Below the pieces are notes generated by a model. It worked only from the letters and a program-made list of their open reading frames with translations. It did not search any database and had not been told where the DNA came from. This document shows positions 47,259 to 57,059 of a stretch of DNA of 64,000 nucleotides, one piece after another. A program made the translations under genes and the position numbers. Each line of letters starts with the position of its first letter. Within the stretch, counting starts at the first letter, position 1. The stretch is from Pseudomonas syringae (GTDB taxonomy: Bacteria > Pseudomonadota > Gammaproteobacteria > Pseudomonadales > Pseudomonadaceae), in contig NZ_CP066265.1 in assembly GCF_023278085.1 (NCBI RefSeq), positions 712,501 to 776,500 on the forward strand, given 5' to 3'.

Positions 47259-47724
47259 GATCGTTACCTGAAAGGTGGTCTGAACAGTTATTGAGCGCGC
47301 TACCTTGGAATCCGTCTACTGACAGAACTGACAGGCTGATTTGCTTTGCGCAACCGCTGATTGCGTGATGCTCGTCAGCGCTGCGAAATGCGTTGGTGGC
47401 GGCGGTAGGGAACATCTGCCTGTCATGCGGGTCGGTTAAACAGGTCCTTGGAAAGGCAACTCAAGTGCCTTGTGCAAAAACGCGACATTTTTTGTTGATA
47501 TCCGGCCCTTCAGGTCCTAAAGTTCGCGCCGAACGTCCATGCTGGAAACGATCCATCCGGCTCAAGTACTGACGACGAGACAGCAAGGCCAGGAAGGCAG
47601 CCCTTCAGGGCCTTTTTGCTTTCGGCGACATGCCTTGGGAAGTAGGCGAACCAAAGTGGGGATACGGAGGGCGTTCATTTGCACCCATTGACCAATACCG
47701 TTTGCCATCAGGAGTTCCAGCAGC
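47259..47724. other. Intergenic region between the M60 gene and speC
   Basis: 466 nt between divergent genes. It holds the direct repeat CTGACAG-AA-CTGACAG (47319-47334), copy 2 of the 30-nt element (47411-47440) and a terminator-like hairpin (47592-47618) that lies about 107 nt before the speC start. A 50-codon open frame from about 47538 crosses the hairpin but shows no gene-like features. Confidence 0.5.
47592..47618 (+). terminator. Terminator-like hairpin in the speC leader
   Basis: The stem AAGGCAGCCC / GGGCCTT with loop TTCA is followed by TTTTTGC. It points towards speC but lies before the gene. It could end a short upstream transcript or act as an attenuator of speC. Confidence 0.6.
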
Positions 47725-48888
47725 ATGCCGATCAATGTCGAAGACTACTACTCAGCCGAAACCTTCAAGAAAATGAAGGCGTTCGCTGACAAGCAAGAAA
47801 CTCCGTTCGTGGTCATTGATACCGCCATCATCAGCAAGGCCTATGACGACCTGCGTGCGGGCTTCGATTTCGCCAAGGTTTACTACGCAGTCAAAGCCAA
47901 CCCTGCCGTTGAAGTCATCAATCTGCTCAAGGACAAGGGTTCTAGCTTCGACATCGCGTCGATCTACGAGCTGGACAAGGTCTTGAGCTGTGGTGTCGGT
48001 CCAGAGCGCATGAGCTACGGCAACACCATCAAGAAATCCAAGGACATTCGTTACTTCTACGAGAAGGGCGTGCGTCTGTTCGCCACCGACTCCGAAGCTG
48101 ACCTGCGCAACATTGCCAAGGCAGCGCCAGGCTCCAAAGTCTACGTGCGCATCCTGACCGAAGGCTCGACTACGGCTGACTGGCCTCTGTCGCGCAAATT
48201 CGGCTGCCAGACCGACATGGCCATGGACTTGCTGATTCTCGCTCGCGATCTGGGTCTGGTGCCTTACGGCATCTCGTTCCACGTCGGCTCGCAGCAGCGC
48301 GACATCAGCGTCTGGGATGCCGCCATCGCCAAGGTCAAAGTGATCTTCGAGCGCCTGAAAGAAGAAGACGGCATTGTTCTCAAGCTGATCAACATGGGTG
48401 GCGGCTTCCCGGCCAACTACATCACCCGCACCAACAGCCTGGAAACCTATGCTGAAGAGATCATCCGCTTCCTGAAAGAAGACTTCGGTGATGACCTGCC
48501 GGAAATCATTCTGGAGCCAGGCCGTTCGCTGATCTCCAACGCCGGCATTCTGGTCAGTGAAGTGGTGTTGGTCGCGCGCAAGTCGCGTACTGCGGTCGAG
48601 CGTTGGGTGTACACCGATGTGGGCAAATTCTCCGGCCTGATCGAAACCATGGACGAAGCCATCAAGTTTCCGATCTGGACCGAGAAGAAGGGCGAGATGG
48701 AAGAAGTAGTCATCGCGGGTCCAACCTGTGACAGCGCCGACATCATGTACGAGAACTACAAGTACGGCCTGCCGCTCAATCTGGCCATCGGCGACCGCAT
48801 GTACTGGTTGTCGACCGGTGCCTACACCACCAGCTACAGCGCAGTGGAGTTCAATGGCTTCCCGCCGCTGAAGTCGTTCTACCTGTAA
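47725..48888 (+). CDS. speC: Ornithine/lysine decarboxylase, fold-III PLP type
   Basis: A 387-aa enzyme making putrescine from ornithine (or cadaverine from lysine). It is the eukaryotic-like alanine-racemase fold decarboxylase, as SpeC of P. aeruginosa, also 387 aa. The PLP Lys is in YYAVKANP (about residue 56). The phosphate loop has NMGGGFP and LEPGRSLIS, and the active-site Cys is in GPTCDSADI (about residue 332). It stands alone with a terminator after it and a hairpin in its leader, so transcript-level control by polyamines is possible but not shown. Confidence 0.95.
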   Translation: MPINVEDYYSAETFKKMKAFADKQETPFVVIDTAIISKAYDDLRAGFDFAKVYYAVKANPAVEVINLLKDKGSSFDIASIYELDKVLSCGVGPERMSYGNTIKKSKDIRYFYEKGVRLFATDSEADLRNIAKAAPGSKVYVRILTEGSTTADWPLSRKFGCQTDMAMDLLILARDLGLVPYGISFHVGSQQRDISVWDAAIAKVKVIFERLKEEDGIVLKLINMGGGFPANYITRTNSLETYAEEIIRFLKEDFGDDLPEIILEPGRSLISNAGILVSEVVLVARKSRTAVERWVYTDVGKFSGLIETMDEAIKFPIWTEKKGEMEEVVIAGPTCDSADIMYENYKYGLPLNLAIGDRMYWLSTGAYTTSYSAVEFNGFPPLKSFYL

Positions 48889-48903
48889 CTTCTCCGCGTC
48901 AGG

Positions 48904-48931
48904 AAAAAGCCCACGGAAGTGGGCTTTTTTT
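48904..48931 (+). terminator. speC Rho-independent terminator
   Basis: AAAAAGCCCAC / GTGGGCTTTTTT with loop GGAA, 15 nt after the speC stop. A complete intrinsic terminator. Confidence 0.96.
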
Positions 48932-49168
48932 CGTCCGTAAAAAAATAATTATATAAGTCTTCAGGGGCTGGTAAGTGCGCTAAGTGCAGCAGTATTTTTT
49001 ATTGTCGAAGCCTAATAAGTTCCAGCCTGCTTTGTTGCTTATTCCTACAGGGAAGGTCTGCTCTGTTCGCTGTTTAAAGTTGAAGCCCTCTGTTAATTTT
49101 TAGTGGCCTTGAAGCGTCAGTTTATGACTGCCGCAAAAAAAGGATCTAAATTAATAAGGAAATTAATC

Positions 49169-50368
49169 ATGTCTACTGCTGTTGAATCGCAATTAACAGA
49201 TGGCAAAGAACACACGGTCGAAGACGTCAGTCGTGTCAGTAAGGATTTAATGGATGCCCTTACCAGTCAGGCGGCGGACGTTGCGCGTGCCCCCGGCTTG
49301 CTGATTACCAATGAAGATGTTCGCCGCATCAGGCGCTATGTCAACACGGGCTTGTCACTGCCAACAAAACTGGAAGAAGTTACCCATTTAGTGGGCGGCG
49401 TGGACAACGGTATTCCCGGCCTCGAGCCAGAGGCAATCTGCGATCTGTACGTGGGCATCCAGGCCCATGCGAGAAGCTGGTCGGCGCTTGAAACCACTAT
49501 GCAGAAGGTCGGCAGTGACCTGCATGTGTTCTCGGGCAATCTGATTAGCATCGCCACTAATGTTGTGGAGTTCATCAAGAGCCTCGACTCTTACCAGACG
49601 CTGAAAGTAGGGGACTTGACCCCTGCGCAGATTGAGCAATTGCCCCCGGTCGCGATAATGGATCAAGACAGCAAGAAGCTGCCCGGGCTATTGGCGCTGG
49701 TCGATGACCTCAAGGTATACATCAAGGAACACAGCGCCAGTACCACAAGCACCCGGGTCGGGGTGACTGAGTTCAAGCGTCGTCTCAAAGATGACATCGC
49801 CCCTGACGTGGCGCTGAAAATAAGGCTGGCCAGTTCGAAAGACGGTGACGAAGAAGTGACGCGGCTTACCGCTGAAGTCGACCAGCTTAACGAGCGCATC
49901 AATCAGAAACTGGCCGAGTATGAAGAGTATTCCGATTACAAGTGGATCGGTTTCTGGTGGGGACCTCTCGGTGGGGCGATTTCCTATTCTATTTACGGGC
50001 CCAAAGCGTCAAGTGCGCTCAGTGAAAAAGATAGCCTGATTGAAAAAAAGAGTCAGATCGAGCAGAAGATAAAGCAATTCAATAGGCTGTTGAGCGACCT
50101 GTTGGCGTTCGAAACCAGTCTTCAGGACCTGAAGGCCAGAGTGGATGGCGCTGCCAGCGGCGTCAGTAATATAGAAAGCCTGTGGGTGCTGTTGGAGGAG
50201 TTGGTCGACTCGTCTTACGATCGCATTAAAAATACCAATAATGCCGTGTACCTGGTCAGTTTTGTTTCGCGCTTTCAAACACTGATGGATAACTGGAAAT
50301 CGATTCAGAGTCAGGCCTTTGATCTGCTGACCGCTTTCAATGAAGCACTGAATGAACCGGTTGCTTGA
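49169..50368 (+). CDS. xaxA: Alpha-xenorhabdolysin-type binary toxin, subunit A
   Basis: A 399-aa, mostly alpha-helical protein with no signal peptide, resembling XaxA of Xenorhabdus. XaxA and XaxB together form a tailed pore in eukaryotic cell membranes. Long heptad-like helices frame a short central hydrophobic part at about residues 256-275 (WIGFWWGPLGGAISYSIYG) followed by KASSALSEKDSLIEKKSQIEQK. This is the layout of alpha-pore-forming toxins of the ClyA/XaxAB group, with the foot domain near the middle. XaxA is about 400 aa long. ATG 49169 is chosen because AAGGA precedes it by 8 nt; earlier GTG/ATG codons in frame (49103, 49124) lack an RBS. The gene is more AT-rich than its neighbours, especially at its ends. 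Symbol by family; function not tested. Confidence 0.78.
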   Translation: MSTAVESQLTDGKEHTVEDVSRVSKDLMDALTSQAADVARAPGLLITNEDVRRIRRYVNTGLSLPTKLEEVTHLVGGVDNGIPGLEPEAICDLYVGIQAHARSWSALETTMQKVGSDLHVFSGNLISIATNVVEFIKSLDSYQTLKVGDLTPAQIEQLPPVAIMDQDSKKLPGLLALVDDLKVYIKEHSASTTSTRVGVTEFKRRLKDDIAPDVALKIRLASSKDGDEEVTRLTAEVDQLNERINQKLAEYEEYSDYKWIGFWWGPLGGAISYSIYGPKASSALSEKDSLIEKKSQIEQKIKQFNRLLSDLLAFETSLQDLKARVDGAASGVSNIESLWVLLEELVDSSYDRIKNTNNAVYLVSFVSRFQTLMDNWKSIQSQAFDLLTAFNEALNEPVA

Positions 50369-50403
50369 GTGTTGATTAACTTATATTTAAAGAGAATGCC
50401 GTT

Positions 50404-51417
50404 ATGAATGTTCATGTACTTGATACCCCTTTTCAACTGCCTAAACCTGATATCGCCATCATTGCTACCAGTCGTGAAAAACTGAAGCAAACGGCGGATA
50501 CATTAGGTGATATTTATTTACCCGTCATCAAAGAAACCCTGCGCAGCATGGTCAGCGAAGTCGGTAATGTCGACAAGCAAGTCCTCGACACCCTGACGCT
50601 TGTTCCGCATATGTTAAGCACCGAGGAAATGCTGCCTTTTCTTGAGGCCGTCAAGAACCTCAGGAGCCAGCCTGACAATGCTAAAAGCAGCGCTGCCATC
50701 GCAGACTTCAATGAAGAAATCAGCACGCTGCTGGACGCACGAATGGCCTCTTTGAGCAATCAGGCCAAGATGCTGAGTAAAGCGCTTATCAATCTGGATG
50801 CGATAAAGGTCGACACTGCGGATCATCTGATACCTGACCTTGACCAGAACGTCGTGGCGCTGGAGGCCAGGCTTGTGATTGAGCAGGAGCGCCTGAATGA
50901 GCTTTCACAACAGATCGCTACGGTCAACGCGTTGGTTAAAGATATCGAGAGCCTCAGCCTTTTCGACAAGCTGAAGCCTCTGGTCGCATCGCTGCAGGTT
51001 TTGGCAGAAGTCGATCCCAAAAATCCGTTGATCGGTTCTATCAAGGCGGGTATCACGGGGGTGTCCAACATTCTGAATCTGGTAGACGCTGCCGTTGACT
51101 ATGAGCAACTGATAGGTCTGAGGGAAATGCAGCAAACGCAGTTGACCGGCCTGCAAGCAACGGTTGACGAGACGCGTACAGCGCTGAAAGTCGAAGTGGG
51201 CAAGCGCGACCAGCTCTCGGCCCTCGCCCCTGCTGAGGTCTGCAAGAAAGACTATGTTCGCGAGATGGGTAAATTGCTCGAGGCTTTGAAGCATGTTGAG
51301 GTCAACAGTCGCCTGCCTGCCACCGAAGTGATCGAAAAGCGTGTCGAGCATTTCAGACTGCACGCGGATGCACTGAATAACTATCTGGTGGATCTGCGAA
51401 GCAACTGGCGCAATTGA
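50404..51417 (+). CDS. xaxB: Alpha-xenorhabdolysin-type binary toxin, subunit B
   Basis: A 337-aa helical protein with no signal peptide, resembling XaxB (about 340 aa). The first half has long helices (AADTLGDIYLPVIKETLRSMVSE-like region, near residues 30-50). A middle hydrophobic stretch (about 215-235: GSIKAGITGVSNILNLVDAAVD) sits between two long helices with heptads. It starts 36 nt after xaxA, so the pair is an operon, and ends at a hairpin at 51431. In known XaxAB both parts are needed for the pore; XaxB inserts its hydrophobic tip first with A helping. How the pair leaves the cell is unknown. Confidence 0.76.
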   Translation: MNVHVLDTPFQLPKPDIAIIATSREKLKQTADTLGDIYLPVIKETLRSMVSEVGNVDKQVLDTLTLVPHMLSTEEMLPFLEAVKNLRSQPDNAKSSAAIADFNEEISTLLDARMASLSNQAKMLSKALINLDAIKVDTADHLIPDLDQNVVALEARLVIEQERLNELSQQIATVNALVKDIESLSLFDKLKPLVASLQVLAEVDPKNPLIGSIKAGITGVSNILNLVDAAVDYEQLIGLREMQQTQLTGLQATVDETRTALKVEVGKRDQLSALAPAEVCKKDYVREMGKLLEALKHVEVNSRLPATEVIEKRVEHFRLHADALNNYLVDLRSNWRN

Positions 51418-51430
51418 TACGCCGGCAGCG

Positions 51431-51457
51431 CCCCGTCTGTCATGACAGGCGGGGTTT
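51431..51457 (+). terminator. Terminator-like hairpin after xaxAB
   Basis: CCCCGTCTGT-CATG-ACAGGCGGGG forms a near-perfect 10-bp stem followed by TTT. It lies 14 nt after the xaxB stop. The T run is short. Confidence 0.75.
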
Positions 51458-51531
51458 CGGTCAAGGCAAAAGACACGTTACAGATGGACACGATATGGCC
51501 GTCAGTGCATTAATTGCGCCGCGCAATATGA

Positions 51532-54072
51532 GTGAGAGTAGCGAGCGTGTTGAAGAAAGTCTTGTTTCAACTGCACTGGTTCTTCGGAATCACGGCAGGT
51601 CTGGTGCTGGCCCTGATGGGCATCACCGGAGCGCTGTATTCGTTCGAGGACGAAATTCTCGATGCGCTGAATCCGAATGTGCTGTTGGTCGAGTCGCGGG
51701 GCGCCGCGCTGCCTCCCGTTGAACTGGTGCGCAGGCTGGAGGCCTCGACTGGCCTGACGGTCGCTATTCTGCGTGTCGAAACTACCGGCAATCGTGTCGC
51801 CCAGGTATTTTTTACGCCCAAAGCGGGTGAGCGGCGAGGCCCCAAACGCAATTTCGACCCCTACACCGGTGAGCTGAAAGGCAATGCGCTGGGGGAAGGG
51901 TTTTTCGACTTTGTCCTGAAGCTGCACCGTTATCTGGCCATGGGCGAGGCGGGCAAGCAGGTGACGGCGGCCTGTACGCTGATTCTGGTGTTCTTTTGCC
52001 TGTCCGGGCTCTATCTTCGCTGGCCTCGCGCAGCGCGGAACTGGCGAGTGTGGTTGACTGTTGACTGGGCGAAGAAAGGCCGCAGTTTCAACTGGGACCT
52101 GCATTCGATCTTCGGCACCTGGTGCTTGTTGTTCTACCTGTTGTTCGCCATCACTGGGCTCACTTGGTCGTATGACTGGGTGAGCAACGGCCTGAATAAA
52201 CTCATCGGGGACGCGCCGCTCGATGAAGGCATCGCTGCGCCAGCCAAGGCTGCTGAACGATCGCCGCTGGTGGTCGATTACGTAGCGGTTTGGGACAGTA
52301 TCCAGAAGACCGCAGGACCGGACTTGCGGGCTTATAACCTGCGCCTGCCTGCTGCGGGCGGTCAGCCTGCCACCGTGTTTTATCTGCTCGAGGATTCTCC
52401 GCACCCACGTGCGCTGAACACCATTACCCTTGATCCGGCCAATGGTCAGGTCAGCTCGGTCGTACGCTATGCCGAACGCAGTTTCGGTGCGCAATTGCTG
52501 GCCAGCAATTACGCGCTGCACGTCGGCAGCTACTTCGGGCTGGTCGGTCGAATCATCATGACTGGTGCATCGGTGCTGATGCCGCTGTTCTTCGTTACTG
52601 GCTGGTTGCTGTACCTGGATCGACGTCGCAAAAAGCGTGATATCGAGCGTGCACGCGGCGAGGTCCAGCGGGATGACTGCAACGATGGCGCGTCCTGGCT
52701 TGTCTGCTTCGCCAGTCAAAGTGGTTTTGCCGAGCAATTGGCCTGGCAGACCGCTGGCCAGTTGCAGGCGTCAGGATTGTCGGTGCGCGTGAAGCGGCTC
52801 GGCGATCTGAGCGAAGAGGAGCTATGCCGAAGCCGCAATGCCTTGTTCGTCGTCAGTACCTTTGGCGAAGGCGAGGCGCCAGACAGTGCCCGACGTTTCG
52901 AGCGCAAGCTGCTGGGTCGCCCGCTTTCACTGGGCCAGCTCGATTATGCCGTTCTGGCGCTGGGCGACCGGCAGTACCAGCACTTTTGCGGTTTCGCTTA
53001 TCGCCTGCGTGACTGGCTGACCGAGCAGGGCGGGCGCAGCGTGTTCCCGCCCGTTGAAGTGGACAGCGCCGATCCCGCAGCCCTGCAACACTGGCAACAG
53101 CAATTGGGGCAGTTGACCGGTTGCGTGCCGGCAGCGCACTGGCAGGCACCGGTTTTCGAGAACTGGACGCTGGCCCGGCGCGTGCTATTGAACGCTGGCA
53201 GCAGTGGTTCGAAGGTCTATCTGCTGGACCTGACCTCGCCGACATCCGGGCACTGGCAGGCGGGGGATCTGGTCGAGGTGATGCCGCGCCACGCGCTGAA
53301 GGTCATCGAGCCGTTTCTCGCCGGGCTGGGTGTCGATCCGGGCGCATCGGTCAGCGTGGATGGCTTGCAGGAGCCGCTCGCGCAGGCGCTGGAAAGCCGC
53401 CAGTTACCGCAGAACCGTTCGCATCTGGTGGGGCTGCATGCGCAAGCGTTGATCGATGCGCTGGTGCCGGTCTCCATACGCGAATACTCGATTGCTTCCA
53501 TTCCGCAGGACGGCTGCCTGCAGCTCATCGTGCGCCAGGAAGTGCATGTCGACGGCAGCCTGGGGCTGGGCTCGGGGTGGCTTACCGAACATTGTGCCCT
53601 GGGCGGCGCCGTCAGCCTGCGTTTACGCCGCAACAGCAGCTTTCATCTGCCTGCCGCGCCGGTGCCATTGATCCTGCTGGGCAATGGTACGGGGCTGGCC
53701 GGTTTGCGTAGCCTGCTCAAGGCGCGTATCGCTCAAGGGCAGGTGCGCAACTGGTTGTTGTTCGGCGAGCGTAACAGGGCGCATGACTTTCATTGCGGCA
53801 CTGAACTGCAGGGCTGGCTGCAGGCTGGCCATCTGACGCGTCTGGACCTGGCCTTTTCCCGTGATCAGGCAGAAAAAGTCTACGTGCAGGATCGCTTGCG
53901 CGACGCGGCGGACGAGCTGCGTCTATGGCTCGATGACGGTGCAGCGATTTATATCTGTGGAAGCTTGCTGGGGATGGCGGCGGGCGTGGATCAGGTGTTG
54001 AACGAGATGCTGGGGGAGCAGGCAGTCAGCGACTTGATCGAGGAAGGGCGTTATCGGCGGGACGTGTATTGA
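51532..54072 (+). CDS. piuB: PepSY-domain membrane flavoreductase (PiuB-like)
   Basis: An 846-aa protein joining a membrane part and a reductase. Residues about 1-370 form a PepSY-TM unit with four hydrophobic segments ([79 protein letters not shown]). A flavodoxin domain follows (about 385-525; [27 protein letters not shown]). A ferredoxin-reductase-like FAD/NAD(P)H domain ends it ([39 protein letters not shown]). It matches PiuB (PA4513), an iron-repressed gene near speC in P. aeruginosa, probably reducing ferric siderophores at the inner membrane. Unlike P. aeruginosa, no piuA or piuC is next to it. The start may be the GTG at 51532 or 51547; no strong RBS decides. Confidence 0.8.
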   Translation: MRVASVLKKVLFQLHWFFGITAGLVLALMGITGALYSFEDEILDALNPNVLLVESRGAALPPVELVRRLEASTGLTVAILRVETTGNRVAQVFFTPKAGERRGPKRNFDPYTGELKGNALGEGFFDFVLKLHRYLAMGEAGKQVTAACTLILVFFCLSGLYLRWPRAARNWRVWLTVDWAKKGRSFNWDLHSIFGTWCLLFYLLFAITGLTWSYDWVSNGLNKLIGDAPLDEGIAAPAKAAERSPLVVDYVAVWDSIQKTAGPDLRAYNLRLPAAGGQPATVFYLLEDSPHPRALNTITLDPANGQVSSVVRYAERSFGAQLLASNYALHVGSYFGLVGRIIMTGASVLMPLFFVTGWLLYLDRRRKKRDIERARGEVQRDDCNDGASWLVCFASQSGFAEQLAWQTAGQLQASGLSVRVKRLGDLSEEELCRSRNALFVVSTFGEGEAPDSARRFERKLLGRPLSLGQLDYAVLALGDRQYQHFCGFAYRLRDWLTEQGGRSVFPPVEVDSADPAALQHWQQQLGQLTGCVPAAHWQAPVFENWTLARRVLLNAGSSGSKVYLLDLTSPTSGHWQAGDLVEVMPRHALKVIEPFLAGLGVDPGASVSVDGLQEPLAQALESRQLPQNRSHLVGLHAQALIDALVPVSIREYSIASIPQDGCLQLIVRQEVHVDGSLGLGSGWLTEHCALGGAVSLRLRRNSSFHLPAAPVPLILLGNGTGLAGLRSLLKARIAQGQVRNWLLFGERNRAHDFHCGTELQGWLQAGHLTRLDLAFSRDQAEKVYVQDRLRDAADELRLWLDDGAAIYICGSLLGMAAGVDQVLNEMLGEQAVSDLIEEGRYRRDVY

Positions 54073-54103
54073 CCGGGTTGTCTGGGAATGTGTGGGGCGC
54101 TGG

Positions 54104-54164
54104 GAAGATCGGACGCGGAGCGTCCAGAACTGCGTGCCCACGCTGGAGCGTGGGCACGATAGTC
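54104..54164. repeat. REP element between piuB and dppF
   Basis: GATCGGACGCGGAGCGTCC followed by CGTGCCCACGCTGGAGCGTGGGCACG. Same family as the elements at 23110 and 26233, here a single complete copy between converging genes. Confidence 0.88.
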
Positions 54165-54184
54165 TTCTAGCTCGCAGCTTGCGC

Positions 54185-55159
54185 CTACGCCGCTACAAAC
54201 TGCTCCGCATAGTGACAAGCTACCTGGCGGTTATCCACCAGGCGCAGCTCTGGCACTTCGGCTGCACAACGCTCGGTCGCATAGGGGCAGCGCTTGTGGA
54301 AGGCGCAGCCACTTGGCGGGTTGAGCGGGTTGGGCAGCTCCCCGATGATCTTGATCTTCGGCTTGAGCGGGTCCGGGTGGATGGTCGGGGTCGCCGACAG
54401 CAGTGCCTGGGTGTACGGGTGCAGCGGACGGTTGTAGATCTCTTCCTTGGGGCCCATTTCCGCAGGGCGGCCCAGATACATCACCAACACCGTATCGGCG
54501 ACATGACGCACCACCGACAGGTTGTGGGAAATGAACACATAGGCGGTGTTGAATTCCTTCTGCAGGTCCATGAACAGGTTCAATACCTGCGCCTGAATCG
54601 ATACGTCCAGCGCTGAAGTCGGCTCGTCTGCTACCAGCACTTTGGGCTGCAGCATCATTGCCCGTGCCAGCGCGATACGCTGACGCTGACCGCCGGAAAA
54701 CATGTGCGGGTAGCGCTGATAGTGCTCAGGGCGCAAACCGACCTGGGCCATCATGGCCTGCACTTTTTCGCGGCGTTCGGCGGCTGACAGTTTTGTATTG
54801 ATCAACAGTGGCTCGCCGAGTTGGTCACCGACCTTCTGGCGCGGGTTGAGCGAGGCGTAAGGGCTCTGGAAAACCATCTGCACGTCTTTGCGCAATTGCT
54901 TGCGCTCGGACTTGCTGGCCCCGGTCACTTCCTGGCCAGCGATTTTCAGCGAGCCCGATGAAGGCTCTTCGATCAGCGTCAGGGCGCGGGCCAGAGTCGA
55001 CTTGCCACAGCCGGACTCGCCGACCACGGCCAGGGTCTTGCCGGCTTCCAGTTCAAAGGACACGCCGTTAAGCGCGCGCACCAGCGCAGAGCCTTTGAAC
55101 AGGCCGCGAGAGACTTCGTAGTGACGGGTAAGGTCGCGGGCGGTCAGTACGACGCTCAT
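54185..55159 (-). CDS. dppF: Dipeptide ABC transporter ATP-binding protein DppF
   Basis: A 324-aa ATPase, one of two that power dipeptide import. Walker A is GESGCGKST at about residues 50-58, signature FSGGQRQRIALARAM, and Walker B VLVADEPTSALD. The C-terminal oligopeptide-transporter tail has a Cys-rich motif (CAFHKRCPYATERC) that binds an iron-sulfur cluster in this family. ATG 55159 overlaps the dppD stop by one base (TAATG). It is the last gene of dpp, 20 nt past a REP. Confidence 0.92.
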   Translation of the reverse strand: MSVVLTARDLTRHYEVSRGLFKGSALVRALNGVSFELEAGKTLAVVGESGCGKSTLARALTLIEEPSSGSLKIAGQEVTGASKSERKQLRKDVQMVFQSPYASLNPRQKVGDQLGEPLLINTKLSAAERREKVQAMMAQVGLRPEHYQRYPHMFSGGQRQRIALARAMMLQPKVLVADEPTSALDVSIQAQVLNLFMDLQKEFNTAYVFISHNLSVVRHVADTVLVMYLGRPAEMGPKEEIYNRPLHPYTQALLSATPTIHPDPLKPKIKIIGELPNPLNPPSGCAFHKRCPYATERCAAEVPELRLVDNRQVACHYAEQFVAA

Positions 55160-56127
55160 TACGCCACCTCCTGATTCAAGGGATAGAAACAACGAGCCAG
55201 GCTATGCGTCTTGGGGGCCAGATCCGGACGCTGGGTCCGGCAGTTGTCACGCACGTATGGGCAGCGCGGCGACAGCAGGCAGCCCTGCGGACGGTCATAG
55301 CGGCCCGGAACCATGCCCGGCAGCGTGGCGAGGCGTTCGGCGCCCATGCTGTGCTCGGGAATGGCGGCCAGCAGGGCCTCGCTGTACGGATGGGCAGGCA
55401 CGTTGAACAGACCAGGCACCTGAGCCACTTCGACCGCCTGACCGGCGTACATCACGCAGACGCGCTGCGCAGTTTCGGCCACCACGGCCAGGTCATGAGT
55501 GATCAGCACCAGGGCCATGTCCTGCTCTTTCTGCAGGCTCAGCAGCAGTTCCATGATCTGCGCCTGAATGGTCACGTCCAGTGCAGTGGTCGGCTCGTCG
55601 GCGATCAACAGCTTTGGCTCGCCGGCGATGGCCATGGCAATCGCCACACGCTGGCTCATGCCGCCCGACAACTGGTGCGGGTAGGCATTCAGACGCGCAG
55701 CGGCGCCAGGGATTTCGACCTTTTCCAGCAGCTCCAGCGCACGCTGGCGTGCGGCCTTGCCCGACATGTTCAGGTGCTGACGCAGTACTTCTTCGATCTG
55801 GAAGCCTACGGTGTAGCTCGGATTCAGGGCGGTCATCGGGTCCTGGAAAACCATTGCCAGGTCTTTGCCAATGATGCGACGACGCTGCCTGGAGTTGAGC
55901 TTGAGCAGGTCCTTGCCGTCGAAATTGAGCGCGTCGGCGGTGATGATGCCAGGGGAGTCGATCAGCCCCATCAGCGCCATCATGGTCACCGATTTGCCGG
56001 AGCCTGACTCGCCCACAATGGCCAGTACTTCGCCCTTGTCGACACTCAGGGACAGGCCGTCCACAACAGGTACGGCCGTGGCGTCGCCGAAGCGGACGTT
56101 GAGATTCTTGATTTCAAGAAGTGACAT
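55159..56127 (-). CDS. dppD: Dipeptide ABC transporter ATP-binding protein DppD
   Basis: A 322-aa ATPase. Walker A is [11 protein letters not shown] at about residues 37-47, signature [15 protein letters not shown], and Walker [13 protein letters not shown]. The C-terminal Cys motif is [17 protein letters not shown] 56127 is preceded by GAGGAG; the frame extends upstream into dppC but is not conserved there. Works with DppF on the inner face of DppBC. Confidence 0.92.
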   Translation of the reverse strand: MSLLEIKNLNVRFGDATAVPVVDGLSLSVDKGEVLAIVGESGSGKSVTMMALMGLIDSPGIITADALNFDGKDLLKLNSRQRRRIIGKDLAMVFQDPMTALNPSYTVGFQIEEVLRQHLNMSGKAARQRALELLEKVEIPGAAARLNAYPHQLSGGMSQRVAIAMAIAGEPKLLIADEPTTALDVTIQAQIMELLLSLQKEQDMALVLITHDLAVVAETAQRVCVMYAGQAVEVAQVPGLFNVPAHPYSEALLAAIPEHSMGAERLATLPGMVPGRYDRPQGCLLSPRCPYVRDNCRTQRPDLAPKTHSLARCFYPLNQEVA

Positions 56128-56137
56128 GCGAATCTCC

Positions 56138-57049
56138 TCAGGCGGCGTTTTTGAGTTTCGGGTCCAGCGCATCGCGCAGACCGTCGCCCATCAGGTTGAT
56201 TGCCAGCACGCTGAGCAAAATGGTCAGACCGGGCAGGCTCACGACCCACCAGGCACGTTCGATGTAGTCGCGGGCCGAGGCGAGCATTGTGCCCCACTCA
56301 GGCGTCGGCGGTTGTACGCCAAGACCCAGGAAGCCCAGTGCCGCTGCGTCGAGAATCGCTGAAGAGAAGCTCAATGTTGCCTGCACGATCAGCGGCGCCA
56401 TGCAGTTTGGCAGCACGGTGATGAACATCAGGCGCGGCAGGGTTGCACCGGCCAGACGTGCAGCGGTCACGTAGTCACGGTTCAGTTCGCCCATCACCGC
56501 AGCGCGGGTCAGACGGACATACGAGGGCAGCGACACGATGGCGATGGCGATCACGGTGTTGATCAGGCCAGGGCCGAGGATTGCCACAATGGCGACCGCC
56601 AGCAGCAGTGAGGGCAGGGCCAGCATGATGTCCATCAGGCGCATGACCGAAGGACCGAGCACGCGCGGGAAGAAGCCGGCCAGCAGGCCCAGCAGAATGC
56701 CGGGGATCAGCGACATGACGACCGACGCCAGACCGATCAGCAGCGACAGACGCGAACCCTGGATCAGGCGCGACAGCAGATCGCGGCCCAGCTCGTCGGT
56801 GCCGAGGATGAACTGCCATTGACCGCCTTCGAGCCACACCGGAGGGGTCAGCAGAAAGTCGCGGTATTGCTCGCTCGGGTCATGGGGTGCAACCCATGGG
56901 GCGAACAGGGCGCAGAACACGATCAGGATCATGAACATCAGGCCGGCAACGGCGCCTTTGTTTTTCGAGAACGCTTGCCAGAATTCTTTGTATGGGGACG
57001 GGTAAAGCAGGCTTTGATCGACTGCTACCGCAGGAGTAGGGGTGCTCAT
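56138..57049 (-). CDS. dppC: Dipeptide ABC transporter permease DppC
   Basis: A 303-aa inner-membrane permease. The N-terminal cytoplasmic part ends in [29 protein letters not shown], the OppC_N pattern. The EAA loop is [23 protein letters not shown] 57049 gives the family length. It lies 10 nt after dppB and 10 nt before dppD. Confidence 0.92.
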   Translation of the reverse strand: MSTPTPAVAVDQSLLYPSPYKEFWQAFSKNKGAVAGLMFMILIVFCALFAPWVAPHDPSEQYRDFLLTPPVWLEGGQWQFILGTDELGRDLLSRLIQGSRLSLLIGLASVVMSLIPGILLGLLAGFFPRVLGPSVMRLMDIMLALPSLLLAVAIVAILGPGLINTVIAIAIVSLPSYVRLTRAAVMGELNRDYVTAARLAGATLPRLMFITVLPNCMAPLIVQATLSFSSAILDAAALGFLGLGVQPPTPEWGTMLASARDYIERAWWVVSLPGLTILLSVLAINLMGDGLRDALDPKLKNAA

Positions 57050-57059
57050 ATCGATGATC

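Noticed and set aside
44655..47440. Idea that the M60 gene is a transposon flanked by direct repeats
   Set aside because: The 30-nt elements are in the same orientation, but the other shared motifs are in a different order at the two ends, and there is no transposase or terminal inverted repeat. A regulatory or repeat-family reading is simpler.
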